A stretch of DNA of 28,360 bases from CAZLWA01 sp964563165. GTDB lineage: Bacteria; CLD3; SB21. The translations under genes were made by a program, and so were the position numbers. The stretch is from positions 1 through 28,360 of the forward strand of contig CAZLWA010000110.1 in the NCBI GenBank assembly GCA_964563165.1, in the 5' to 3' direction. Under the pieces are notes generated by a model that worked only from the letters and a program-made list of their open reading frames with translations, had not been told where the DNA came from and made no database searches. Shown here in pieces: positions 5,511-14,000 of the stretch; within the stretch, counting starts at the first letter, position 1; each line of letters opens with the position of its first letter.

Positions 5511-5969
5511 TCATTTCATCTTTTCCGGATTCCATGTATGTTTTTCATCCGAAACATGTTTCAACCAACTGTACAGTGCATCGTAGATCACCATACCGTA
5601 TTTCAGCATTTCATGATCGTTTTTGAAATTATACGAGAGTCCGGCTGAGATAGCCCACAATCCGGCTGACTGGGGAGCCAGGTCAAATCGGTACGTATCG
5701 GCTCCGCGCACAATAATTGCGATTTTCTGAAGTATCGGATCATTCAAATTGTATTTTCTGAGAAAGATATCGAAGCTGCACAATTCGCCCTCATGCGATA
5801 ATTCGATATCCGGAATGTCGAAAGGTGTGGCGCCGGTTTTTTGTGCGCTTGAAAGCACTTCATTTGTCGGAACAAACAAAAATTCCGGTTCTTTATCTAT
5901 GAATCGCGTAATGAGCCACGGGCAGGCTACGCGGTCGATCTTCGGCCGCTCCCGGGTTACCCATTTCAT
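5511..5969 (-). CDS. ChrB C-terminal domain protein (chromate-resistance regulator-like)
   Basis: This 152-residue protein consists only of the ChrB C-terminal domain. The opening WVTRERPKIDRVACPWLITRF contains the family's DR-ACPWLI motif with a conserved Cys. A later HEGELCSFD and IVRGADT are also typical. In proteobacteria ChrB is a two-domain, chromate-responsive protein beside the ChrA efflux pump. Here the N-terminal domain is absent and no chrA is in the window, so a chromate role is not supported by context. Standalone ChrB-C proteins are widespread and functionally undefined. A strong AAAGGAG site five bases before the ATG fixes the start. An aldolase gene follows by 46 bp. Confidence 0.85.
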   Translation of the reverse strand: MKWVTRERPKIDRVACPWLITRFIDKEPEFLFVPTNEVLSSAQKTGATPFDIPDIELSHEGELCSFDIFLRKYNLNDPILQKIAIIVRGADTYRFDLAPQSAGLWAISAGLSYNFKNDHEMLKYGMVIYDALYSWLKHVSDEKHTWNPEKMK

Positions 5970-6128
5970 ACTTGCTCCTTTCGAAATGAGAAGACGGCGC
6001 TATGACAAGAACAAATCGTCATGCGCTCTTGCTTCACAACTTTTGGGTCAGCCTGACAGATTGTTTTCGGAAAACATCTGTTGAAATTACTCAGAAAGCC
6101 GGATAATAATTTCAGGGAATGAAGAAAT

Positions 6129-9100
6129 TTAATTCGACCTCATTTTGAGCTGTACTCGCGCTAATTTTTTTTCAACCGCTAATTTCGACGGGCCTTCCTG
6201 CAGAGAATGATTCAAATCCGTATAGATCTTGTGGGCTTCCGCGAACTTCGATTGGCCTTCGTATAATTTAGCCAAAGACAATTTGACCTGAAGCGCTCTG
6301 GCGTCGTTCGGGAATCCGGCCAGAAATTCCTGATAAAGCCCTGACGTCAAGTCGATCAGATTGGCTTTTTCGTAATTGCCCGCTATTTGAACAAGCTGAT
6401 CTGCAACGTTAGGAAGCAAAGCTGAATTCGGGAAGTTCTGTTTGATCTGACGGTATACGTTCAAAGCTTTATCCGCATTTTTGTTATTTTGAAAATAAAA
6501 ACCGATACGGTAGAGCGACTCTTCAATGCGGTACGTGTCTTTCTTTTCCGCCTTCATTTTATCCGAAAGTTCGGCCAATACCGAAACGGCTCGGTCGAAT
6601 TGACTTTGGTCTTCATATTTCCGGGCGATGCGGTACCAATAAAAATCGGTCGCCCAAATGGAAACGGGATTGTCCTGGCGGATTTTTTTATACGCCGCAT
6701 ACGCTGTGTCTGTTTTTCCTTCCCTTTCCATACTTACCGCATGCCTGAACGCGATCCATTCGGCGAGATCCGAATATAGATTAAGAAAATTGTAGTTCTG
6801 GCGCGCCTTGACAAAATTCTTCTGATTCCATAGATTTTCTTCCTGCGCCAGGACGCTTTGGACCATGAGGAATTTATCTCCCTCCCAGCTCGATTTTCTG
6901 AAATGGGCGCCTTTGTCCGTGCCGATCCAGATATTATCATCCTCCACAAACAGCGCGCTGCGAACGTCATTCGACGGCAGTCCGTTAGCCGTGGAGTAAT
7001 TCATCCAGAAAACCTTATTGAAATAGCTCAATCCCTGTTTCGTACCCGCCAGAATTTTTCCGCTTTTCGAGACTGCGACACACTGCACGTCATTGGAGAT
7101 CAAACCGTCCTTCGCCGTAGTTTGTTTCCAATTCCCGTCGTAACTGACCAGTCCCTGATCCGTGGCCAGCCATTTCGTATCGACGGCGTCAATGAAAAAT
7201 CCGCGGACATCGGAATAATCGGCTTCGCCTGAATTGACGATCATCTTCGGCTCTTTATCCAGTTGAACCAAATATTTATCGCAAATGAGCCACAGAATTC
7301 CCTGGCTGTCCTGCAGAACAAACTTGACTTTATCCGCCGGTAATCCGTTTCTGGAAGTGAACGTTTTATTGCCGCCGCCGCTGAACGCCAATCCCTGATC
7401 CGTTGCGGCCACGGTGGATTTTGATTTGGGCAAATATAGGATCGCAAAAACGGTTTTGTTATTGAACAGATAGCCCATCGGTATCCATTTCGTCCGGTTC
7501 TTGCTGTAATTCATGTTGCAGAGACTGTTCTTCGTCACGCCGCTGACCACGCTCCAGACGTCGCGATCCGAATCAATGTACACTTGCCGGATATTTTGCC
7601 CGCTGAGCCCGTCCACGTAGGAAACATACGCATTCCCACTGATATCCCATTTCACGACGCCGTTGCTTTGCGTACCCATCCAAAGATTGTTCCCGTCCAG
7701 CAGCAGGTAATTCACGCCCGAACCGGCGCTGTACGATTTCCACTCAACTCCGCCTTTTAAATTCTGCAGCACGTCGGAACGGTGTCCCGCATCGTACAGG
7801 TCGCTGAGGCGGTAGAGAATCTCGAAATCTTTGGACGAAGAAACTAAATCGTTATACACCGGCAACGCCGTTTCCCGGCCTTTTTGTTTTTCGTCCATAT
7901 TGGCGATTTTCCACCGAATGTCGTTGAACCGCGTGTTGGAAGGAAATTTGTTGTTCAGTTTCTGATATAAACGCGAAGCGCCGAACGTGTCGCCGTCTTT
8001 CTCTAATAAGGTTGCCATTTTCCACAACACTTCCTGGTTCTGGGCGTCCTCCGGATAAGCATCTAAATATTGCTGATAATATTGCTGGGCTTCGGTGAGC
8101 TTCTTCATCGCGGCAGAAATGTCTCCCAACTCCAGGATGATGCTTTTAATTTTTTCATGCGTGGGAAACTGCGTTAAAAATTGCTTGTAGAGTTCCTTTG
8201 CTTTTTCCGTCTGGTCGTCCGCAAGGTACGTTTGTGCAAGATTGTAAACTACCAGCGGCAGTTCTTTCGCGCCTTGCAAATAATCTTTACTGAAAAATAA
8301 ATTGTAATATTTCCTTGCTGCATTGAAATCCCTGGCTGCACGAAATTCCTCCGCCTTTTGAAACAAAGCCGCCGCGAGTCTGGCGGCGTTCGGCCTGTCC
8401 GTGAATCTATTCAAGCCCAGTTTGGAACCTACCCAAATATCTCCGTATGGATCGCAACGCACCGAATGCGTTTCATCCGAAAGCAAACCATCCTTGACCC
8501 CATACGATTTTTCTTTGCCGTTCTCAACTTCGACGACCCCGTCTTCCTTGGTCGCTGCCCAGCAATTGCCCAGCAGATCTACCGCCACCGACCGCACTTT
8601 CGTTTCGCTCAAAAAATTGATGCACGTGGTTCCGTTCCATTTTCCGACGCCGTTATCGGTTGCGATCCAGACCGTTCCGTCCGAAGCGACCGAAACATCA
8701 TTAATATCATTCGAAGGCAGCCCGTTCTCTTTTTTAGTGAACGTTCGCCACACCTTCCCGTCAAAGCTCACTAATCCTTCATCCGTCGCGATCCAGGTGA
8801 CGCCTTTCCAATGTGTGGCGATCGCCCGGCTCGTATTGGTCGGCAAAAGTTTATTCGTGCTTTTTTTATCAAACAGCGACCAGCGGTCGCCGTTAATTCG
8901 CGCCAAGCCCTTATCTGTACCGGCCCAAACTTCACCGTAGTCATCCGCATCCAGGGCCGTAATATTGTTCGTAAAAAGCGTAATATCATTCTTTCGAAAA
9001 TGAGTGAGCTGTCTGCCATCCCACATCTCCAGGCCTTCATCCGTGGCCATCCATTTTTTGCCCGCTTTGTCAACGGCAACGCTTCGCACCTTATTGGAGA

Positions 9101-9344
9101 TCAGCGTCTGATCTTTGGATAATGAGAATTTTTCCGCCAGACCCGCAAACTGCTTCACGCCGGCGTCATTCGTCCCGATCCAGACGAGCGTATCCTCAAA
9201 ATCAATGCATGTTACGGCAACCGGATCGCCGCTCTTGTTCTTTACTTCAATTTTCTGCCATTGCGCACAGACTGAAGAACCGGCCATCGCCGCTGAAATC
9301 ATCGCCGCAATGAATACTTTATTCCAATTGTATTGATTCACCAT
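6129..9344 (-). CDS. Secreted beta-propeller/TPR protein (two-component-regulator-type propeller repeats)
   Basis: This is a 1071-residue exported protein. Residues 1-27 form a signal peptide with a likely cut after SVCA. About 30-320 contain repeated units of the kind VWIGTDxGVxxWxG and LPSNDIxxV, the ligand_beta (Reg_prop) blades usually found in the periplasmic sensor of hybrid histidine kinases. About 325-520 are TPR repeats (LAQTYLADDQTEKAKELYKQ). About 545-840 form a second set of propeller blades, and 860-1071 a second TPR array. No transmembrane segment, kinase or receiver follows, so this is a stand-alone scaffold or sensor-like protein and not a two-component kinase. It has its own transcript, flanked by ChrB-C and by repeat-rich DNA. 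Function unknown; a periplasmic protein-protein interaction role is inferred from the fold. Confidence 0.85.
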   Translation of the reverse strand: MVNQYNWNKVFIAAMISAAMAGSSVCAQWQKIEVKNKSGDPVAVTCIDFEDTLVWIGTNDAGVKQFAGLAEKFSLSKDQTLISNKVRSVAVDKAGKKWMATDEGLEMWDGRQLTHFRKNDITLFTNNITALDADDYGEVWAGTDKGLARINGDRWSLFDKKSTNKLLPTNTSRAIATHWKGVTWIATDEGLVSFDGKVWRTFTKKENGLPSNDINDVSVASDGTVWIATDNGVGKWNGTTCINFLSETKVRSVAVDLLGNCWAATKEDGVVEVENGKEKSYGVKDGLLSDETHSVRCDPYGDIWVGSKLGLNRFTDRPNAARLAAALFQKAEEFRAARDFNAARKYYNLFFSKDYLQGAKELPLVVYNLAQTYLADDQTEKAKELYKQFLTQFPTHEKIKSIILELGDISAAMKKLTEAQQYYQQYLDAYPEDAQNQEVLWKMATLLEKDGDTFGASRLYQKLNNKFPSNTRFNDIRWKIANMDEKQKGRETALPVYNDLVSSSKDFEILYRLSDLYDAGHRSDVLQNLKGGVEWKSYSAGSGVNYLLLDGNNLWMGTQSNGVVKWDISGNAYVSYVDGLSGQNIRQVYIDSDRDVWSVVSGVTKNSLCNMNYSKNRTKWIPMGYLFNNKTVFAILYLPKSKSTVAATDQGLAFSGGGNKTFTSRNGLPADKVKFVLQDSQGILWLICDKYLVQLDKEPKMIVNSGEADYSDVRGFFIDAVDTKWLATDQGLVSYDGNWKQTTAKDGLISNDVQCVAVSKSGKILAGTKQGLSYFNKVFWMNYSTANGLPSNDVRSALFVEDDNIWIGTDKGAHFRKSSWEGDKFLMVQSVLAQEENLWNQKNFVKARQNYNFLNLYSDLAEWIAFRHAVSMEREGKTDTAYAAYKKIRQDNPVSIWATDFYWYRIARKYEDQSQFDRAVSVLAELSDKMKAEKKDTYRIEESLYRIGFYFQNNKNADKALNVYRQIKQNFPNSALLPNVADQLVQIAGNYEKANLIDLTSGLYQEFLAGFPNDARALQVKLSLAKLYEGQSKFAEAHKIYTDLNHSLQEGPSKLAVEKKLARVQLKMRSN

Positions 9345-9555
9345 CTGAAATAACCTTATTATGTTTAGAAACTGATTTTCTATTCAGATTAAGGGCATTA
9401 TAAGATATTTTTAATAGAATATCAATTTGAAATTGACGCAACTAATATTTAGATTGTCTGGGTCATTCACACAAAGGCGCGAAGACACTGAAAAGCTGAA
9501 AGCTCAGAGCATCATCCGTCATTAGTGTTTGAATTCTTCATTCGTCTGAATTCAT

Positions 9556-9614
9556 GTATCGCGGATTCGCAATCCGCGATGCTGTCACTCACGCGGAATA
9601 CGATTCCGCGATAC
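9556..9614. repeat. TATCGCGGAAT palindrome family, double copy upstream of aroC
   Basis: Two adjacent hairpins are present: ATCGCGGATT-CGC-AATCCGCGAT (9558-9580) and CGCGGAAT-ACG-ATTCCGCG (9592-9610). The outer ends GTATCGCGGA and TCCGCGATAC are also complementary, so the whole element can form one large stem. A third member lies at 10901-10925, just after aroC. Confidence 0.7.
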
Positions 9615-9637
9615 ACCTCAAGGGCTAAAATGTTTTC

Positions 9638-9698
9638 ACCACAAAGACGCGCAGGCACAAAGGTTTTGTTTTTCTCGGTGTCTCTGTGCCTCCGTGGT
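9638..9698. repeat. Long imperfect inverted repeat in the aroC leader (CACCACAAAG family)
   Basis: ACCACAAAGACGCGCAGG with ACAAAG (from 9638) is matched in reverse complement by CTCGGTGTCTCTGTGCCTCCGTGGT (to 9698), giving an imperfect stem of roughly 25 bp. It ends 19 bp before the aroC ATG and could fold in the aroC leader if transcription starts upstream. It belongs to the repeat family also seen at 1051-1080, 17277 and 26560. Confidence 0.55.
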
Positions 9699-9717
9699 AA
9701 ATAAAAAGAGATAAATT

Positions 9718-10878
9718 ATGGTCAGATTTCTCACCGCGGGTGAGTCGCACGGCAAAGGGCTTATCGGAATTATCGAAGGTATTCCGGCCGGTTTGGACCT
9801 GGAAGCGGATTATGTTAACCTTCAGTTGTTCCGCCGCCAGCAAGGCTACGGCCGCGGCGGGCGGATGAAGATCGAAAACGATCATGCCGAAATCATTTCC
9901 GGCGTACGGTTCGGAAAGACGATCGGTTCGCCGATCGGCCTTATCGTCTGGAATAAAGACTGGGAAAATTGGAACGATAAAATGGCGATCGGGAAATTGT
10001 CGGAAGAGGAAATTGAAAAAATTAAGAAAATAACCCTCCCCCGGCCCGGTCATGCAGATCTGGCCGGTGCGTTGAAATACGGGTTCGACGATATCCGCCC
10101 GGTGATCGAAAGGTCGAGCGCCCGGGAAACCGCCATGCGCGTGGCGTTGGGTACGATTGCTCGAAAACTGTTGGAAGAATTCGGGGTTACGATCGCGTCC
10201 CATGTCGTGCAGATCGGAAAAATGAAAATTACGAATTACGAATTACAAATTACGAATTGGAAAACTTCGGATATAACTAAATTATCGGATACATCGGAAG
10301 TGCGATGCGTTGATAAAGACGTTGCTGAAAAAATGATCGGGGAAATCAAGTCTGCGCAAAAAGCGGGCGATTCGCTCGGCGGAATTTTCGAAGTACTGGT
10401 AGACGGTTTGCCGGCCGGGCTTGGCAGTTATACCCATTGGGACAAGAAATTGGACGGCATCCTCGCGCAGCATATGGCTTCCATTCAGGCGATCAAAGGT
10501 GTCGAGATCGGAAATGCATTTGAAAATGCCGCGCGATTCGGCTCGGAAGTGCACGATGAGATATTCTACGACGAACCAAGGGGCTATTATCGCAAAACCA
10601 ATCGCGCCGGAGGCCTGGAAGGCGGCGTGACCACCGGAGAGCGCCTGATCATTCGCGCGGCGATGAAACCCATCCCGACGCTTGCCCGCCCGCTCATGTC
10701 CGTGGACATGGGAACGAAACAGCCGGCATCCGCACACAAAGAACGTACGGATACATGCTCTGTTCCCGCCGCGTCCGTGGTCGGCGAAGCCATGACCGCG
10801 CTCGCTTTGATCAATCCGTTCTTGGAAAAATTCGGCGGGGACAGTGTAGATGAAATCAAATCCAGATTAAACAAATAG
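9718..10878 (+). CDS. aroC: Chorismate synthase
   Basis: This 386-residue enzyme catalyses the last shikimate-pathway step, 5-enolpyruvylshikimate-3-phosphate to chorismate, with reduced FMN. The N-terminal FLTAGESHGKG, RRQQGYGRGGRM, the RPGHADL segment, ERSSARET, GSEVHDEI and the C-terminal SVPAASVVGEA are all family signatures, and the length matches Bacillus-type AroC. The oddity is at codons about 171-181. A heptanucleotide repeat, ATTACGA x4 (10228-10258), is read through as ITNYELQITNW, in the surface loop before the conserved VRC. An AAGAG site precedes the ATG. No other aromatic pathway gene is adjacent, and palindromic repeats lie on both sides. Confidence 0.96.
   Translation: MVRFLTAGESHGKGLIGIIEGIPAGLDLEADYVNLQLFRRQQGYGRGGRMKIENDHAEIISGVRFGKTIGSPIGLIVWNKDWENWNDKMAIGKLSEEEIEKIKKITLPRPGHADLAGALKYGFDDIRPVIERSSARETAMRVALGTIARKLLEEFGVTIASHVVQIGKMKITNYELQITNWKTSDITKLSDTSEVRCVDKDVAEKMIGEIKSAQKAGDSLGGIFEVLVDGLPAGLGSYTHWDKKLDGILAQHMASIQAIKGVEIGNAFENAARFGSEVHDEIFYDEPRGYYRKTNRAGGLEGGVTTGERLIIRAAMKPIPTLARPLMSVDMGTKQPASAHKERTDTCSVPAASVVGEAMTALALINPFLEKFGGDSVDEIKSRLNK
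10228..10258 (+). repeat. Heptanucleotide tandem repeat inside aroC
   Basis: There are four and a half units of ATTACGA (one unit ATTACAA). Because 7 is not a multiple of 3, the frame shifts through the units and the peptide period is seven residues. The repeat is kept open in the aroC frame. A second 7-bp-period array is at 26583-26697. Confidence 0.75.
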
Positions 10879-10900
10879 AAAATTCTTGAGTCTTCGCACG

Positions 10901-10925
10901 TATCGTGGAATCGGATTCCGCGATA
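10901..10925. repeat. TATCGCGGAAT palindrome family, copy downstream of aroC
   Basis: TATCGTGGAAT-CGG-ATTCCGCGATA forms an 11-bp stem with one G-T. It lies 22 bp after the aroC stop. It is the same family as the double copy at 9556-9614. Confidence 0.7.
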
Positions 10926-10935
10926 GGACAAACAA

Positions 10936-10963
10936 CCCGCTAACTTCATAGCGGGATTCTTTA
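10936..10963 (+). terminator. Likely intrinsic terminator of aroC
   Basis: CCCGCTA and TAGCGGG pair across a six-base loop and are followed by the T-rich ATTCTTTATTT. The T-run is interrupted, so efficiency is uncertain, but the position between aroC and nifJ fits. Confidence 0.55.
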
Positions 10964-11005
10964 TTTCTACAGCAATTTCGATACCCTGCCGAAAACTCAA
11001 AAACC

Positions 11006-11017
11006 TGACAAATGTCA
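11006..11017. promoter_or_regulatory. Possible operator upstream of nifJ
   Basis: The perfect dyad TGACA-AA-TGTCA lies 54 bp before the nifJ start codon. Short dyads of this type are bound by many dimeric regulators. No specific regulator can be assigned from the sequence. Confidence 0.3.
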
Positions 11018-11070
11018 TTTTTTCGAGTCCCCGCTCCGCATACCTTAGGGCGTGTTAAGTGGAGATTAAT

Positions 11071-14000
11071 ATGAAAAGAAAAATGGTCATGATCGACGGT
11101 AATGAAGCCGCGGCGTATGTGGCTTATAAACTGAGCGAAGTCATTGCGATCTATCCGATCACGCCGTCCTCGGCCATGGGCGAATGGTCGGATGAATGGG
11201 CCGCTCATTTACAAAAAAACATTTGGGGTATGGTGCCGCAAGTGATGGAAATGCAAAGTGAAGGCGGCGCGGCAGGCACTCTGCACGGCGCTCTGCAAAC
11301 GGGTTCGCTCGGCACGACGTTCACTTCTTCCCAGGGACTCATGCTCATGATCCCGAATATGTTCAAGATCGCCGGCGAATTATTACCCACCGTTTTCCAT
11401 GTAGCGGCGCGTTCCGTAGCGACGCATGCGCTGTCCATTTTCGGCGACCATTCGGATGTCATGGCGGCCCGAACCACCGGATTCGGTCAATTATGTTCGC
11501 ATTCCGTGCAGGAGGCCATGGACATGGCTTTGATCTCACATGCCGCCGTGCTCGAAGCGCGGGTGCCGCTGATACATTTTTTCGACGGATTTCGTACGTC
11601 TCACGAAGTGATGAAGATCGAACAACTCACCGATGATGATCTGCTTGCGATGATCAACATGGACCATATCCGTGCCTGCCGAGGGCGGGCGCTGTCTCCG
11701 GACAATCCCGTTCTGCGCGGGTCGGCGCAAAACCCCGACGTGTTTTTCCAGGCTCGTGAATCGATCAATTCTTATTATGCAAATTTTCCAAACATCATCC
11801 AGAAGGCCATGGACCGTTTCGCTAAGCTGACAGGACGTCAGTATCATTTATTTGAATATGTAGGCGCACCGGATGCGGAACGCGTGATCATTATCATGGG
11901 TTCCGGTGCGACGACGACCCAAGAGACGGTTGAATTTCTCTCCGAGGAAAAAATCGGCGTCGTGAAAGTTCATCTGTATCGTCCTTTTTCTGTTTCCGAT
12001 TTCATTCGCACGATACCAAAATCCGTAAAGAGCATTGCCGTTTTAGACCGGACGAAAGAACCCGGCAGTATCGGCGAACCGCTTTATCAGGATGTCATCA
12101 CGGCGCTCAGCGAAACCATGGCACAGGAAAAACGACCCTTCCCAAAAGTCATCGGAGGCCGGTACGGTTTGTCGTCGAAAGAATTCACTCCGGCGATGGT
12201 TAAAGGCGTGTACGACGAACTCAAAAAAACTAACCCGAAAAATCATTTCACGATCGGGATAGAGGATGACATTTCTCACACGAGCCTCTCCTACGATGCG
12301 GCCTTTTCAACCGAACGCAAAGACGTCGTGCGTGCTCAATTTTACGGGCTGGGCGCGGACGGAACCGTTGGTGCAAATAAAAACTCGATTAAGATCATCG
12401 GCGAAGACACGGAAAATTATGCGCAGGGATATTTTGTTTACGATTCGAAAAAATCAGGCTCCGTCACGATCTCCCATCTGCGATTCGGGCCCCGTGCCAT
12501 TCGATCTTCCTATCTCGTCAACTCGGCGAATTTTGTAGCGTGCCATCAATTTAATTTTCTGGAAAAATACGATATGCTCCAGGCGGCGGTTACCGGCGCC
12601 ACCTTCTTACTTAACAGTCCGTTCGGACCGAACGATGTCTGGAATCAGATCCCGCGAAGCGTTCAACAGCAGATCATAGACAAAAAATTGAATTTCTACG
12701 TCATTGACGGTTACAAAGTCGCGAAGGATACCGGCATGGGAGGGCGATTCAATACCATCATGCAAACGTGCTTTTTCGCCGTGTCCGGCATTCTGCCGAA
12801 AGACAAAGCCATCCAAGCCATTAAAAATTCCATTCAAAAAACGTACGGTAAAAAAGGCGAAGAAATTGTCCGTATGAATTTTAACGCGGTGGACCAGACG
12901 TTAGTGAATCTATTCAAAGTTGAAATTCCAAAAACCGCCACGAGCATGATCGAAATTCCTCCGGCGGTTTCTTCCACAGCGCCGGATTTCATAAAAAACG
13001 TAACTGCGAAGATGATCGCAGGATTAGGCGACACCTTACCGGTGAGCGCCATGCCGGTGGACGGAACTTTTCCGACGGACACGGCGCGTTGGGAAAAAAG
13101 AAATATCGCGCTTGAAATTCCGGTGTGGGATTCAACCTACTGCATTCAATGCAATAAATGTGTGATCGTGTGCCCGCACGCGACGATTCGCGTAAAAGTC
13201 TACGATCAAAAACATTTGCAAAATAAACCTGCGACTTTTAAATCCATGCCGTACAAGGGCAAAGAATATCCCGGTATGGATTACACGATCCAGGTTGCTC
13301 CTGAAGACTGCACGGGCTGCGGACTTTGCGTGGAAGTTTGCCCCGCGAAGAATAAAACTGAAACCCGGCTCAAAGCTATTAACATGACGCCGCAGCCGCC
13401 GCTCAGAGAACAGGAACACGCGAATTGGGATTTCTTTCTGGATTTGCCCGAACTCGATCGCCGCGATGTGGAAACGCATTCGGTGAAGGGCTCTCAGTTT
13501 TTGCAGCCGCTGTTTGAATTTTCCGGCGCCTGTTCGGGCTGCGGGGAAACGCCGTATTTAAAATTGCTGAGCCAGCTTTTCGGGGACCGTGCCGTCATTG
13601 CCAATGCCACCGGCTGCTCGTCCATCTACGGCGGCAATTTGCCCACCACGCCGTGGGCCAAAAACAAAGACGGGCGCGGTCCTGCGTGGGCGAATTCTCT
13701 TTTTGAAGACAATGCGGAATTCGGATTGGGCTTCCAATTGACCATGGACAAGCAAACGGAATTTGCCCGCGAATTATTGAAACCATTGTCAGCCGAAATC
13801 GGAGAAGGCCTCGTCGGTGAAATCTTAAATGCCGACCAATCAACCGAAACCGGAATCTATAACCAGCGTGCACGCGTAAAACTGCTCAAAGAAAAACTGC
13901 AGAACATTTCCGCGGTCGAAGGAAAATATCTGTCGGATATCGCCGACTACCTGGTCAGGAAAAGCGTGTGGATCGTCGGCGGGGACGGCTGGGCTTATGA

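Larger units (their letters stand above)
9345..9717. repeat. Repeat-bearing intergenic region between the propeller gene and aroC
   Basis: No gene is supported in this 373-base divergent spacer. It holds the promoter region of the leftward propeller gene (AT-rich, about 9350-9450), a CACAAAGGCGCGAAGACAC copy near 9472, a double palindrome at 9556-9614 and a long imperfect hairpin at 9638-9698 just before aroC. Confidence 0.6.

Noticed and set aside
5511..5969. Chromate resistance operon
   Set aside because: Only the ChrB C-terminal domain is present. There is no ChrA transporter and no ChrB N-terminal domain.
6129..9344. Hybrid two-component histidine kinase
   Set aside because: Propeller blades are present but there is no transmembrane helix, HisKA, HATPase or receiver domain in the chain.
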